DNA from: Rhizobium chutanense
GTDB taxonomy: Bacteria > Pseudomonadota > Alphaproteobacteria > Rhizobiales > Rhizobiaceae
Length of the DNA stretch: 64,000 bases
Direction of reading: 5' to 3'
Assembly: GCF_002531935.1 (NCBI RefSeq)
Contig: NZ_NWSV01000005.1
Coordinates: 390,003-454,002, forward strand
Shown here piece by piece: positions 8,053-17,771 of the stretch (position 1 is its first letter; the number at the start of each line of letters is the position of its first letter). The notes under the pieces were generated by a model that was not told the origin of the DNA, made no database searches, and worked only from the letters and a program-made list of their open reading frames with translations. The position numbers and the translations under genes are program-made.

Positions 8053-9284
8053 TAGAAAAATGCCTGCAACCCGGTCTGCGCCCGTCCGAGGATCAGTGCA
8101 TGGACATCGTGCGTTCCCTCATAAGTATTGACCGTTTCCAGGTTCTGCGCATGCCGCATGACATGGTATTCGATCTGAATGCCGTTGCCGCCATGCATGT
8201 CACGGGCCTGACGAGCGACATCAAGCGCCTTGCCGCAATTGTTGCGCTTGACGATCGAAATCATTTCCGGGGCGAACTTGTGTTGGTCCATGAGGCGGCC
8301 CACGCGAAGCGAACCTTGAAGTCCGAGCACGATCTCGGTCTGCATGTCGGCGAGCTTCTTCTGGAAAAGCTGGGTAGCGGCGAGCGGCCTTCCGAACTGG
8401 ACGCGATCAAGGCCATATTGGCGGGAGCGGAACCAGCAGTCTTCTGCCGCGCCCAGCACACCCCAGGAAATACCGTAGCGGGCGCGGTTGAGGCAACCGA
8501 AGGGGCCGGCGAGGCCGGAGACACCAGGCAGCAATGCCTCTTCCCCGACTTCGACACCGTCGAGCACGATCTCGCCAGTGATGGAGGCGCGTAGCGACAG
8601 CTTGCCGCCTATCTTTGGCGCCGATAGGCCCTTCATACCCCTCTCGAGGATGAAGCCGCGGATTTTGCCGTCATGCGCTTCCGACTTCGCCCAGACGATG
8701 AAGACGTCGGCAATCGGCGCGTTGGAGATCCACATCTTGGACCCGCGCAGGCGGTAGCCACCTTCGATCTTCTCGGCGCGGGTCTTCATGCCGCCGGGGT
8801 CGGAGCCAGCATCCGGCTCGGTCAGGCCGAAGCAGCCGATCAGTTCGCCCGCGACGAGGCCCGGCAGATACTTGTCCTTCTGCTCTTGCGAGCCGTAGGC
8901 GAAGATCGGGTACATGACGAGCGAGGACTGCACACTCATCATCGACCGATAGCCGGAATCGATGCGCTCAACCTCGCGTGCAACTAGGCCATAGGCGATG
9001 TAGTTGGCATCCGCTGCACCGTATTTCTCCGGCAGCGTTACACCGAGCAGGCCGGCCCTGCCCATGAGGCGAAAGAGTTCTGGATCGGTCTTCTCTTCAA
9101 GATAAGCATCCTGCACGCGCGGCAGAAGCTCGCTTTCGGCGAAGGCGGCGGCCGAGTCACGGATCATCCGCTCCTCGCCGGAAAGTTGATCGTCCAGCAG
9201 GAAGGGGTCGTTCCAAATAAAGGGATCAGCTTTCTGGGTATGAGATTGATTGGAGGGATGAGCGTTGGCCAAGGAGATCTCCAT
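8052..9284 (-). CDS. gcdH: glutaryl-CoA dehydrogenase
   Basis: An acyl-CoA dehydrogenase of about 410 residues that oxidises and decarboxylates glutaryl-CoA to crotonyl-CoA, passing electrons to ETF. Evidence includes [20 protein letters not shown] at the N-terminus, [20 protein letters not shown] (flavin contact), [39 protein letters not shown] with the Arg of the glutarate carboxylate pocket, and [20 protein letters not shown] with the catalytic Glu in YEGTHD. This combination is diagnostic for GcdH within the family. The start is uncertain: ATG 9284 is used, but a TTG at 9272 has a better-placed GGAG. It leads a three-gene operon, with a LysR gene divergent upstream. Confidence 0.93.
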   Translation of the reverse strand: MEISLANAHPSNQSHTQKADPFIWNDPFLLDDQLSGEERMIRDSAAAFAESELLPRVQDAYLEEKTDPELFRLMGRAGLLGVTLPEKYGAADANYIAYGLVAREVERIDSGYRSMMSVQSSLVMYPIFAYGSQEQKDKYLPGLVAGELIGCFGLTEPDAGSDPGGMKTRAEKIEGGYRLRGSKMWISNAPIADVFIVWAKSEAHDGKIRGFILERGMKGLSAPKIGGKLSLRASITGEIVLDGVEVGEEALLPGVSGLAGPFGCLNRARYGISWGVLGAAEDCWFRSRQYGLDRVQFGRPLAATQLFQKKLADMQTEIVLGLQGSLRVGRLMDQHKFAPEMISIVKRNNCGKALDVARQARDMHGGNGIQIEYHVMRHAQNLETVNTYEGTHDVHALILGRAQTGLQAFF

Positions 9285-9312
9285 CAAGTGCGGAACGCAC
9301 GGTAGCAATACC

Positions 9313-9345
9313 TATTCAGATAATGCTTGCCTCGTCCGCTGAATA
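9313..9345. promoter_or_regulatory. inverted repeat in the gcdH-lysR divergent promoter
   Basis: TATTCAG at 9313-9319 is mirrored by CTGAATA at 9339-9345, perfect 7-bp arms with a 19-base centre, in the short gap between the two divergent genes. The position suits a LysR-type operator. Binding is inferred. Confidence 0.45.
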
Positions 9346-9389
9346 ACGGCATTTTTCCCTACGATGATGTATAAAAAGCATAGGTTCTC

Positions 9390-10298
9390 ATGCGGTCACG
9401 ACGTTTCGTTCCGTCCGTCAGCTTGCTTTCCGCCTTCGAGGCAGTGCTGCGAACCGGTTCGACGTCGGCCGCAGCCCGGGATCTGGACCTTACCCAAAGC
9501 ACAGTGAGCCGGCTCCTTCAAAATCTGGAACTGCAACTGGGGCGACCATTATTCGAGCGCTACCGGCAAAAGCTTATTCCGACCGAAGCAGCAATTGCCT
9601 ATGGCACGGATATTGCGCGGGCACTGGACTTGATCCAACGGGCCAGCATGGAGTTCACGACCAATCCAGGCGGAGGCACCCTTTCTCTCGCGATACTGCC
9701 AGCGTTTGGAACTCGCTGGCTTGCGCCTCGGCTCGGGGAATTTCTGACGGATCATCCCGGAATCACGGTCAATCTTGCGACCCGTCTTAGGAGATTCAAT
9801 TTCGATTCCGAGAGCTTCGACGCTGCGATCCATTTCGGTACCAACGACTGGCGCGATGCCGCTCACCTGAAGCTTTTTGATGAAAGACTCACTGCTTGCA
9901 TTTCGCCGGCCCTAGCGGCAAAGCGTCCGATCGAGAGCGTCAAAGATGTCGCTGGTTATCACCTCCTTCAGTTGGAGACCCGTCCGAACGCTTGGAAGAC
10001 GTGGTTCGGGGCTCAGGAGGCCGACGTTCCGCAGCTGACAGGGATGCTGTTCGACCAGTTTGGCACCATGACCCAGGCGGCGATTTCAGGTTTGGGAGTT
10101 GCGTTGCTTCCGGACTATCTCGCTGACGTAGAGATAAAAGAGGGCCGCCTCGTTCCCATCTTGAAAAGGTCAGTAGCGGGTTCGGGCGCATACTGGCTCG
10201 TTTGGCCACGGTCGCGTGCGACTTACCCGCCTCTAAATGCCTTCAGAGAGTGGCTGGAAGGTCTGTTGGTGGAAGTAGAATTGCAGAGATATGAATAG
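9390..10298 (+). CDS. LysR-family regulator (GcvA-like), probable regulator of the glutarate genes
   Basis: A 302-residue LysR-type regulator. The N-terminal winged helix-turn-helix spans about residues 6-65, with LLSAFEAVLRTGSTSAAARD and LDLTQSTVSRLLQNLELQLG then RPLFERYRQKLIPTEAA. The effector domain, about residues 90-295, has the GcvA-like pattern LAILPAFGTRWLAPRLGEFL, a DAAIHFG strand and GLGVALLPDYLA. It is transcribed away from gcdH across an 81-105-bp gap, the usual arrangement for a LysR protein controlling its neighbour, probably with an acyl-CoA or dicarboxylate effector. That role is inferred from position. Confidence 0.88.
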   Translation: MRSRRFVPSVSLLSAFEAVLRTGSTSAAARDLDLTQSTVSRLLQNLELQLGRPLFERYRQKLIPTEAAIAYGTDIARALDLIQRASMEFTTNPGGGTLSLAILPAFGTRWLAPRLGEFLTDHPGITVNLATRLRRFNFDSESFDAAIHFGTNDWRDAAHLKLFDERLTACISPALAAKRPIESVKDVAGYHLLQLETRPNAWKTWFGAQEADVPQLTGMLFDQFGTMTQAAISGLGVALLPDYLADVEIKEGRLVPILKRSVAGSGAYWLVWPRSRATYPPLNAFREWLEGLLVEVELQRYE

Positions 10299-10740
10299 GC
10301 TTGATGCTCAGCGCTCGTGTGACCGCGATCATGTCGAATTCGCCGGCTATCGGAGCGGAATCGCGCCAGACGCCATGGTTGCCCTCCTGCCATTCTTCCA
10401 GTGCTTCCGGCTTCAGGATCTTCGCACAAGTCTTCTCTGCAATCTGTGCTTGGGGTGTGTGCCGATGTCGCTATAGATCGGCTGCGATACTCATATCGAA
10501 GCTGACCAAACAGATCTTCGCCGTCTCGCCGCTGATCGAGTGCACCGACGACGGAGATCTTCAAATCCTCTACCGTCGCCGGGAGCCGCAGCGGCGCTAG
10601 CTGAACCTCGTGCAGTCGGCCTGAATCACAGAGGCGAGGTTCTGCAGCAGTTGAAAGGATCTGAACCGGCGACGCCTGATTCAAATGAGCTAAGGGTTTG
10701 AAAAACCGACCTTCGAGGCAGAACGCCTATTATGGAACTT
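10299..10740. other. region without a recognisable intact gene
   Basis: About 440 bases between the LysR gene and a LysR fragment. Both strands have open stretches of 60-150 codons but none shows a domain I know, a convincing ribosome site or a sensible composition. One minus-strand stretch contains LRLPATVEDLKISVVGAL, which could be decayed coding sequence. Together with the fragment that follows it is probably gene debris. Confidence 0.4.
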
Positions 10741-10991
10741 AATGGTGGCCGGAGATCTGCCGAGGAACGCCCCAGAATGGCCGCGACGCACTGTTCCATC
10801 TGTTGTCCGTCGCCAGCTTCACGCCTGTCGTCGCGAAAGATATTGCTGCAGGTCGTCTGGTCGAACTGGAACCCGACAGTTGGGAGGGATCCGACAAGAT
10901 GCCGAGCTTTCCCCTTGTCATTGCCCATCAGAAGGACCGTGCGCTCGGACCAGCAGGTCGGTGGCTCGTTGAGCAGTTTTCTTCCCCATAG
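10741..10991 (+). pseudogene. C-terminal remnant of a LysR-type regulator
   Basis: The frame ending at 10991 reads VVAKDIAAGRLVELEPDSWE then MPSFPLVIAHQKDRALGPAG and RWLVEQF. This matches the last 60-70 residues of LysR proteins, where an (E/K)DIAAGRLV(E/R)L strand is followed by PLV(I/V)AHRKDRALGPAGRWL. No start or DNA-binding domain lies upstream. It is a dead fragment. Confidence 0.6.
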
Positions 10992-11070
10992 TGCAGCAAG
11001 CCAAAAGTTACGGCACGCACGTTGCCGCAGTGTTGAAGCTTCCGCACAAGGATAAAAGCGGTTCAGTGGT

Positions 11071-12048
11071 TCACTCCGCAAGCGCGCGCTTATAGGTTTC
11101 TGAGGGTAGTTCTCCATATCGAGCGCAATAATCAGCCGCCATTCGCCCAAAGTGTGTGAAACCCCACTTCAAGGCTGTTTCCTGCACTTCCATTTCGGGT
11201 TGACCAGTCTTGAGATCTTGATGCATCGCTTCGAGCCTCAAATACCGGAGATAGGCCATGGGGGTTGTCATTTTAAATTGCTGAAATCCAATTTGAAGAC
11301 CCCGTCCACTGACACCGCTTTCAGCGGCAATTTTTTGTAGCGTCAAAGGCTCCCCTATATTCGCCCTCATGAACTCGATCGCTCTTTTCACGTGTCGCGG
11401 CAAAGCCGGTGTATTACGTCCCAGCCATGGTGAAAAACGGTGCGGCAACGCTTCGAGGATCAGACTGACGAGCGCTTCAGTGAGGTTTTTTCGAGCCACC
11501 GGCGCGCTTCTGAGTGGCCCGCCGTCGCAAAGGCCAGCTCGCAATGCGGCGGCGATACGCCTTACCTCCCGACCGGGGCCGTCCACCAGGTCAATCTGCG
11601 GGCGAAAATCAAGACTTCCGGAAACCGGGATAGAGAGCAAATTGCTTAACCGGCTTCTCAAAAAAACCTCTTCAATGGTCAAAAAAAGGTGTCCCCGCGG
11701 GCCGGCGAAGTCAGCGCCTTGATTGATCTTGCCGTCGAGGATGGCACCTTGGGTCGATGATGTCGGGATCTCGAGGCCATTGGCTATGAAGCGGGTACCT
11801 CCGTAACGTGGCAGGAAGATTTGAAACCGGTTGCTCAAGCCTTCGCGTTTGATTTGGCATGTACCGTCATAGCGGCAGAACCCGATCACAATTCCGTCGG
11901 CTTTGACATACTCGAACCGAAAGGAAAAACGGTCCCTATCGTTCGATTGTGCTGTTATCCTGACATCATCAGTCGACAGAGCAGCCGACAGTTCTGCGGG
12001 ATCGCGTCCTTCAGCAACAATGCAGTCGGTTGGGTTTGTTCGGATCAT
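11071..12048 (-). CDS. AraC-family transcriptional regulator
   Basis: A 325-residue regulator. The C-terminal 100 residues are an AraC/XylS DNA-binding domain with two helix-turn-helix units: HVKRAIEFMRANIGEPLTLQ, KIAAESGVSGRGLQIGFQQF and PMAYLRYLRLEAMHQDL, then ETALKWGFTHFGRMAADYCA and RYGELPSETYKRAL. The N-terminal 200 residues form an AraC-binding-like ligand domain of the type seen in regulators of aromatic and oxidoreductase genes. I chose ATG 12048 (AGGGACG upstream) over GTG 12105. No obvious target lies beside it: the genes downstream are remnants. Ligand unknown. Confidence 0.82.
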   Translation of the reverse strand: MIRTNPTDCIVAEGRDPAELSAALSTDDVRITAQSNDRDRFSFRFEYVKADGIVIGFCRYDGTCQIKREGLSNRFQIFLPRYGGTRFIANGLEIPTSSTQGAILDGKINQGADFAGPRGHLFLTIEEVFLRSRLSNLLSIPVSGSLDFRPQIDLVDGPGREVRRIAAALRAGLCDGGPLRSAPVARKNLTEALVSLILEALPHRFSPWLGRNTPALPRHVKRAIEFMRANIGEPLTLQKIAAESGVSGRGLQIGFQQFKMTTPMAYLRYLRLEAMHQDLKTGQPEMEVQETALKWGFTHFGRMAADYCARYGELPSETYKRALAE

Positions 12049-12105
12049 CTTCGTCCCTGCTTTGCCGGTCAGAACGAGCGGCCCGCCAGCTTCAGGCTTC
12101 GACAC

Positions 12106-12731
12106 TGCCTGGGTTCGGAGCAGCGATACATGGTTTGCATGGGCAATTTCAACAGTGTCTGAAAGGAACCGGTATCACTTCGGACCAGTCGGCGCCGCCA
12201 AGCACCACCAGCCTTGAAGACCAGCAGTGCTGTTGATCTTCGCCCCCTGACCAATCGGATATCGACCCTGCGGGTCTCTGGAACAGAAGCGATTGTGCCC
12301 CACCCGGTGCTGCTTACCCACTGATCATATCGTCCGCCACCGCCACGATCGTTCGTCATCGTCCGCTTGGAGCCCTTGTATCGAACCCTCCCCGAGAGAT
12401 GGCGAAGCTGGAATCCGATTTGCGAAACAATGTGTAGTTTGACCTTTTGATGAAACGCCTCATTAACCGTCCCCAGCGAATTGTCGTCCATGTGAACGGC
12501 TCGTGACGAGCACGAGTGCCGGAGAGGTAACCAGGTCGCCCAAATGATTTGCAGCGACTCATTGAATCAGGATTTTCAACAGGAAACATGTGGTCCTCAT
12601 CCAGTTTCGAGGTAACTTGATGAGTTCTTGGTTTCCGTTGCCCGCCAAAAGCAACGCGTCGCGCGACTCCGAAATACGGAATGTATTCTTCGGGATGCCG
12701 ATGCCGAGCCAAATGAAAAGAATTGTGAAAC
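12106..12731. other. 626-bp intergenic region with no supported gene
   Basis: Overlapping frames of 100-140 codons exist on both strands but have skewed composition and no recognisable motif. It separates divergently transcribed araC-type and mcp genes, so both promoters should be here, but I could not pick convincing -35/-10 pairs. Confidence 0.4.
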
Positions 12732-14120
12732 ATGAATATCTTCAAGAGAAATCTTTCGTTTGAACAGCAGGTTTCAGATATCATCTTTGAAAATTCCCCG
12801 GATGCCTACTTCGTTGTAGAGGGCCATAAATTTGTTCACTGCAACAAAGCCGCAGAAACAATTCTGGCTATGCCGAGAGAAAAAATAATTGGCCTCGGCC
12901 CCGCGGATTTCTCTCCAAAAGAACAGCCGGACGGCAGGGATCCGGTAGCAGCTGTCGCGGAAAACACCGAACTTGCACTCAAGAACGGATGGACCCGTTT
13001 CGAATGGCTCCACCAACGAGCTGACGGTACTCCCCTGCCCGTTGTCGTCACGCTTTTTTTTGCGACCATCGAAGGTCGCAATTGTGTGGTCTCCTTTTGG
13101 CAAGATATGCGGGAAGTTGCAAAACTACGCCAGGCCGAGAAGGCTGCGCGCGAAACAGAACAGCAGCAGATTGCGGATCGTCAAGCGGCTTTTACCCGCA
13201 TCGCGAAAGCCTTGCACCGTTTGGCGACGGGCGACCTATCGTGCGCGATCGGCGATCGGATGCCGCCGGAATTCGATCCTCTCCGTAGGGACTTCAATAC
13301 GACCGTCAAAGAGCTTGCATCAATAGTAGAACGGCTGAGTACCAACTCACAAACTGTTTGGGCAGCGTCCGAGGAGATCCGAAACGGCTCCGATCAGATG
13401 TCGTTGTCGATCCAAAAGCATGCCGCGTATGTCGAAGAAACAGCTGCAGCACTTGAGGAGGTTGCAACTACGGCTGCGATGGCCGAACGCCGTGCTGCTC
13501 AAGCGGGAGAACTTGTTCGTGATTTGTCGGCGAATGCCGGCCAGTCCAGCCGGATCGCGGAGAGTGCGATCGCTGCGATGCGCGATATCGAGAGTTCCTC
13601 CACGGGGATCAACAATATTCTAGGAGTCATTGATTCCATCGCGTTCCAGACCAATCTGCTTGCGCTGAACGCCGGCGTGGAGGCGGCCAGGGCCGGCGAT
13701 GCGGGCAAGGGTTTTGCTGTGGTCGCTCAGGAGGTGCGTGAACTGGCGCAAAAATCTGCGAGCGCGGCCAAGGAGGTCAAGGGGTTGGTATTGCGGTCGA
13801 GTGGTCATGTGCAAAAAGGCGTGGACTTGGTTCAGGAAACGAAAGGAACCTTGGAGAAGATCGTTTTGAGTTTTCGGGAAATCAATTCGCATGTCGACGC
13901 CATCGCCACCTCGACACGAGAGCAATCGATTGCTGTCACCAGCATCAAGGATGCGGTGAGCAATATCGACAGGGCGACCCAGGACAATGTAGCAAAGGTG
14001 GAGGAAGCTGCGGCTGTGGCTCATGATCTTGCTGCGCAGGCCGATATCCTAAATTCGCTAGCAGCCCACTTCACCTTGGACAATGCGAGACCGCATATTA
14101 GACTCGCTGCAAATTCCTGA
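12732..14120 (+). CDS. soluble PAS-domain methyl-accepting chemotaxis protein
   Basis: A 462-residue chemoreceptor. Residues about 10-130 form a PAS domain ([20 protein letters not shown], then [20 protein letters not shown]) ending in the [12 protein letters not shown] linker. A short HAMP-like segment follows ([17 protein letters not shown]...[15 protein letters not shown]). The signalling domain has the highly conserved hairpin tip [20 protein letters not shown] and [20 protein letters not shown], which contacts CheA and CheW. There is no membrane segment or signal peptide, so this is a cytoplasmic receptor that would sense an internal or redox cue. It appears monocistronic. No C-terminal pentapeptide for CheR docking is seen. 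Confidence 0.92.
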   Translation: MNIFKRNLSFEQQVSDIIFENSPDAYFVVEGHKFVHCNKAAETILAMPREKIIGLGPADFSPKEQPDGRDPVAAVAENTELALKNGWTRFEWLHQRADGTPLPVVVTLFFATIEGRNCVVSFWQDMREVAKLRQAEKAARETEQQQIADRQAAFTRIAKALHRLATGDLSCAIGDRMPPEFDPLRRDFNTTVKELASIVERLSTNSQTVWAASEEIRNGSDQMSLSIQKHAAYVEETAAALEEVATTAAMAERRAAQAGELVRDLSANAGQSSRIAESAIAAMRDIESSSTGINNILGVIDSIAFQTNLLALNAGVEAARAGDAGKGFAVVAQEVRELAQKSASAAKEVKGLVLRSSGHVQKGVDLVQETKGTLEKIVLSFREINSHVDAIATSTREQSIAVTSIKDAVSNIDRATQDNVAKVEEAAAVAHDLAAQADILNSLAAHFTLDNARPHIRLAANS

Positions 14121-14395
14121 GGCCCAACAAAAATTAGCGAGCGACAGCTTCCGACAGGGTCGCCTCACACGAGGTGGTTTGTCATTCGATACCGGTGTCT
14201 TCATCGTCTCGAAAGGGTTGTTCACTGAGGCGGCTTCCCACACCAAACTGGGAAACCCTCGAAAGTGATTTGGTCCCCGATAGAGGCAAATGGCAGCGCT
14301 AGAATGAACCGCATTCAAACGAACAACCGTTCATTAACGTAACCCGGCAAGGCACTGACAAGAGGACGGCAACGTCGTCGAAGGGCAACAAAATT

Positions 14396-15235
14396 ATGTC
14401 AAGCAATGTAGCAGTAGTTACCGGTGCCAGTCGTGGTTTGGGACGCGGCATCGCAAGAGCACTCGGAGGTAAGGGCTTGATAGTTTATATCACCGGCCGG
14501 AACCTGGAGGAGCTTGGTCATGCGGCCGAAGAAATCAATTCCAAGGGCGGCAAAGGCGTTGCTGTCCAATGTGACCATGCAGACGACTCACAGGTCAAGG
14601 CCTTGTTGGAGCGTGTAGGAAAGGAGGCTGGCAGACTGGATGTTCTCGTAAATAATGCTGCAGCCGTGGACCTTAGGGCACTGCCTGCTCCCGGTGGATT
14701 TTGGGAGAAACCGCTTGGCCTTGCTGACATGATCACGGTCGGCCTGCGGTCCAACTACGTGGCTTCCTATTTCGCAGCCCCTCTTATGATCGAGACTGGC
14801 AAAAGTCTGATGGCGCATATCTCGTTTTACGGCGCCGTGTCATACCACTACGGGCCAGCCTATGGCGCGGCAAAGGCTGGCACTGACAAAATGAATTTCG
14901 ACATGGCAATTGACTTGCGGCGACACGGGGTGTCGTCCGTATCGATTTGGCCGGGGCTAATCCTGTCTGACATGCTCAGGGCGATTCCGAAGGAAAATCT
15001 CCCCGCTAAGTTGGCTGCAGATCTTCCGAACTTTGAAACACCGGAATTTACTGGACTGGTCATCGAGCGCCTCTGGCGTGACCCAGATCTGATGGAACGA
15101 TCAGGTGAAGCATTTATCTCCGCTCAACTCGGAATGGAGTTCGGCATAAGGGATCTGGATGGGAAGCAACCTCGGCTCTACCCGGAACTGGGAAGCCCTT
15201 CGGGCCGCTTTGTTAAACCAAGCGCAGCACCTTAA
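14396..15235 (+). CDS. short-chain dehydrogenase/reductase (DHRS1-like)
   Basis: A 279-residue SDR oxidoreductase. The cofactor motif TGASRGLGRGIARAL is at residues 9-23, NNAA at about 87, and the catalytic pair is in YGAAKAG, preceded by HISFYGAVSYHYGPA, where the usual catalytic Ser is at ISFYG. The extended insert after NNAA (LRALPAPGGFWEKPL) and the C-terminal tail DGKQPRLYPELG resemble the DHRS1-like SDR subgroup. The substrate is unknown and no metabolic partner is adjacent. An IS66 element is inserted 36 bases past its stop and does not interrupt it. Confidence 0.85.
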   Translation: MSSNVAVVTGASRGLGRGIARALGGKGLIVYITGRNLEELGHAAEEINSKGGKGVAVQCDHADDSQVKALLERVGKEAGRLDVLVNNAAAVDLRALPAPGGFWEKPLGLADMITVGLRSNYVASYFAAPLMIETGKSLMAHISFYGAVSYHYGPAYGAAKAGTDKMNFDMAIDLRRHGVSSVSIWPGLILSDMLRAIPKENLPAKLAADLPNFETPEFTGLVIERLWRDPDLMERSGEAFISAQLGMEFGIRDLDGKQPRLYPELGSPSGRFVKPSAAP

Positions 15236-15271
15236 ACCGACGGTTAGGCGCTGCCACGAAGGCGGACGGCG

Positions 15272-15279
15272 AAGCGATC
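15272..15279 (+). repeat. IS66 target-site duplication, left copy
   Basis: AAGCGATC immediately outside the left end of the IS66 element; an identical copy follows the right end at 17764-17771. Eight bases is the usual IS66 duplication length. Confidence 0.9.
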
Positions 15280-15291
15280 GTAAGCGTCCGG

Positions 15292-16860
15292 TCAGGCCAT
15301 TTCTGACGGAACTTGCAGGTTCCACGGCAGGAGTTCGTCGATCCGGTTGATGGGATGATCGGCGATGCGGGTGAGGACCTCCCGCAGGTAGGTTTCCGGA
15401 TCGAGGCCGTTGAGCTTTGCGGTCTCGATCAACGACAGGATTGCAGCGGCGTGTTCGCCGCCTTTGTCTGATCCCGCAAACAGCCAGTTCTTGCGGCCGA
15501 GCGCAATTGGCCGGATCGCCCGTTCCGCCGCATTGTTATCGATCTCGATGGTGCCGTCTTCAAGGAAGCGGCAAAGCGATTTCCAGCGGGAAAGTGCGTA
15601 TCGGATCGCTTCCGCTGTCCCGGATTTTTGCGGCAGGCGTTTGAGATTGCCATCCAGCCATAGCCGCAAGGCTTCGGCCTTGGGAGTGCTGCTATGTTGC
15701 CGCACAGCTTTCCGCACATCTGGCGGCTCACTACGAATGGCCTTTTCGATGTCGTAGAGTTCGCCGATCCGCCGCAGGGCCTCCTCTGCAATCGGCGCTT
15801 TACCCGACGTCGTCAGATCGAAGAACTTGCGTCTTGCATGCGCCCAGCAGGCGGCTTCCAGGATGGTCGGTGGGCCGCCTGGCTTGCGTGGTTCGTAGAG
15901 GTCTCGGAAGCCTGCATAGCCGTCGGCATGCAGCACGCCGGAGAAGGTGGCCAGATGCTGCCTGGGATGCAGTCCTCTACGATCCGGACTGAAGAAGTAG
16001 CAGACTGCAGGTGGGATCGTGTCACCGTAGGGACGGCCGTCGCGAACATAAGTCCACAACCGCCCGGTCCTGGTCTTGCCCTTGCCAGGCTCCAGAACCG
16101 GAACAGGCGTGTCGTCACCATGAAGTCGATGGCCAGCGAACACATGGTCCCGAAGCTTCACCAGCAGCGGCTCCAGCAATGTGCTGGCCTTGCCGATCCA
16201 GTCGGCCATGGTCGAGCGGGAAAGATCGACGCCTTCCCGCGCGTAAATCTCGGATTGGCGATAGAGAGGCAGATGATCGCAATATTTGGCGATCAGCACA
16301 TGGGCGACGAGACCTGGCCCCGGCTTGCCGCGTTCGATGGGCAGCGACGGCATCTCGGCCCGGACCAGCGTGTCGCAGCCCTTGCAGGTGAAGCGGGGCT
16401 GGATATGGCGCACGACACGGAACGAGGCCGGGACATAATCGAGAACCTCGCTGACACTCTCGCCAGCGCGGATGAAGTCTGAGCCGCCACAGACCGGGCA
16501 TGAGCAAGTCGCCTGGTGCGTCACGTCATGGCGTGGCAGATGATCGGGGAATGGCTGGCGGCTCGGTTTGGCTTTGGCCGCACCGGCAATTGATGGTGAT
16601 GCCGAGATGATGGCTTCCGCCTCGGCCGCCTCGATATCTTCCAACGCCAGTTCGAGCTGTTCGATGGCGCGGTCCATCTTCTCGGACGACGAGCCGAACC
16701 GTGCCCGTTTGAGAACCGCAAGCTGCGCCTTCAACTTGTCGATCAGCGTGTCGCGGGATTGAAGCTTTCGAGCCTGTTCAGCCAGTTGATCGGCCTGCGC
16801 GGCGATGATGGCACGCAACGCATCGACGTCGTCAGGCAGGATCGAAGGGCTCGCTTCCAT
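15292..16860 (-). CDS. tnpC: IS66 transposase TnpC
   Basis: A 522-residue DDE transposase. The N-terminus is a leucine-rich coiled coil ([20 protein letters not shown]), followed by a zinc-binding region with CSCPVCGG and [20 protein letters not shown], and the catalytic domain with [44 protein letters not shown] and [20 protein letters not shown]. The stop codon overlaps the left inverted repeat. Length is typical. It is the last gene of the element, 66 bases after tnpB. Confidence 0.95.
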   Translation of the reverse strand: MEASPSILPDDVDALRAIIAAQADQLAEQARKLQSRDTLIDKLKAQLAVLKRARFGSSSEKMDRAIEQLELALEDIEAAEAEAIISASPSIAGAAKAKPSRQPFPDHLPRHDVTHQATCSCPVCGGSDFIRAGESVSEVLDYVPASFRVVRHIQPRFTCKGCDTLVRAEMPSLPIERGKPGPGLVAHVLIAKYCDHLPLYRQSEIYAREGVDLSRSTMADWIGKASTLLEPLLVKLRDHVFAGHRLHGDDTPVPVLEPGKGKTRTGRLWTYVRDGRPYGDTIPPAVCYFFSPDRRGLHPRQHLATFSGVLHADGYAGFRDLYEPRKPGGPPTILEAACWAHARRKFFDLTTSGKAPIAEEALRRIGELYDIEKAIRSEPPDVRKAVRQHSSTPKAEALRLWLDGNLKRLPQKSGTAEAIRYALSRWKSLCRFLEDGTIEIDNNAAERAIRPIALGRKNWLFAGSDKGGEHAAAILSLIETAKLNGLDPETYLREVLTRIADHPINRIDELLPWNLQVPSEMA

Positions 16861-16926
16861 GCCAAACTTTATAGCCGATTTGCCCTCAGATTGCCACTTA
16901 TCTATCTGTAAAGATTGGCATCTGCT

Positions 16927-17274
16927 TTACGCAACCCGTGTCGGCGCAGAGGTCCAGGCGGGTCGCCGCCAGTCAATACCCTCCCACAGCATCGACAACT
17001 GCGCCGCCGTCAGCCGGGCCGTGCCATCGGTCGCGGAAGGCCAAGGAAAGCGGCCCTTCTCCAGGACCTTGTAGTAGAGGCAGAACCCCTGGCCATCCCA
17101 GAACAGCAGCTTGATGCGATCACCACGACGCCCTCGAAACGCAAACACTGAACCCGACGCGGGCTTCTGGCGAAGTGACGACTGCACCAGCGCCATCAGG
17201 CCATCGATCCCCTTGCGCATGTCCGTCACACCGCAGGCGAGATAGACGCGCACATTTGCGCCGGGCGCGATCAT
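16927..17274 (-). CDS. tnpB: IS66 accessory protein TnpB
   Basis: A 115-residue IS66 Orf2 protein required for transposition of this family. It carries YLACGVTDMRKGIDGLMALV, SVFAFRGRRGDRIKLLFWDG and GFCLYYKVLEKGRFPWP, all conserved in the family. Its ATG overlaps the tnpA stop (ATGA), indicating coupled translation. This is distinct from the RNA-guided nuclease also called TnpB. Confidence 0.95.
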   Translation of the reverse strand: MIAPGANVRVYLACGVTDMRKGIDGLMALVQSSLRQKPASGSVFAFRGRRGDRIKLLFWDGQGFCLYYKVLEKGRFPWPSATDGTARLTAAQLSMLWEGIDWRRPAWTSAPTRVA

Positions 17275-17669
17275 GCGTCTTCAACCGAGCGGATCAGCGC
17301 CTTCAGGACGTCAGGCGCAATGTTGGCCTCGACCTTCAAGACGCGGCCACCCTTGCAACCAATCTCGATCCGCATGGGACGTGCCGACCGCTTTCCTGCA
17401 GGTTTGTCCGTCGGAGTTGGATGCTCAGCTTCGTCGCTCGCTCCAGTGGCCATCAGTGCGACCGGTAGAAAAGAAACCATCGGCTCAGCCTGCTCCGCCG
17501 CGAACTTCCGACGCCAGGTATAAATCTGCTGCGGTTTGATATCGTGCCGACGCGCTACGTCGGCGATCCTGGCATCCGGGTCTGCCGCTTCTTGCAATAT
17601 CGAAAGCTTCTCGTCGTCAGACCAGTCGCGGCGACGTTCGACGCCTGTCAAAATCTCCATGCGGCCCAT
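17271..17669 (-). CDS. tnpA: IS66 accessory protein TnpA (Orf1)
   Basis: A 132-residue first gene of the IS66 element. The N-terminal helix-turn-helix reads RRDWSDDEKLSILQEAADPD then VARRHDIKPQQIYTWRRKFA, the IS66/IS3 Orf1 pattern; the C-terminal part IEIGCKGGRVLKVEANIAPD is the conserved IS66 tail. The start may be ATG 17660 rather than 17669. It would bind the terminal repeat region. Confidence 0.93.
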   Translation of the reverse strand: MGRMEILTGVERRRDWSDDEKLSILQEAADPDARIADVARRHDIKPQQIYTWRRKFAAEQAEPMVSFLPVALMATGASDEAEHPTPTDKPAGKRSARPMRIEIGCKGGRVLKVEANIAPDVLKALIRSVEDA

Positions 17670-17750
17670 AGTTCATCCTTGATGACGTCTCTAATGACGG
17701 AATTAGTGGCGTAACTTCAGGTGTTCGCGGGAAATCTCAAAGACGGTGTC

Positions 17751-17763
17751 ACCGGACGCTTAC
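17751..17763 (-). repeat. right terminal inverted repeat of IS66
   Basis: The complement reads GTAAGCGTCCGGT, identical to 15280-15292 at the left end. Confidence 0.95.
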
Positions 17764-17771
17764 AAGCGATC
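17764..17771 (+). repeat. IS66 target-site duplication, right copy
   Basis: AAGCGATC, identical to 15272-15279. Confidence 0.9.

Larger units (their letters stand above)
15280..17763. mobile_element. complete IS66-family insertion sequence, 2484 bp
   Basis: The ends are perfect 13-bp inverted repeats, GTAAGCGTCCGGT at 15280-15292 and its complement at 17751-17763, flanked by an exact 8-bp direct repeat AAGCGATC. The element carries the full minus-strand tnpA-tnpB-tnpC set with no frame breaks. Perfect ends, perfect target duplication and intact genes point to a recent insertion and a possibly active element. Confidence 0.95.

Noticed and set aside
10223..10684. Minus-strand 153-codon frame as a gene
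   Set aside because: It overlaps the LysR C-terminus, has no ribosome site and no family resemblance; recorded only as debris.
16927..17274. TnpB as an RNA-guided nuclease with an omega RNA
   Set aside because: This is the IS66 Orf2 protein that shares the name; it has none of the RuvC or zinc-finger features of IS200/IS605 TnpB and sits in a standard IS66 element.
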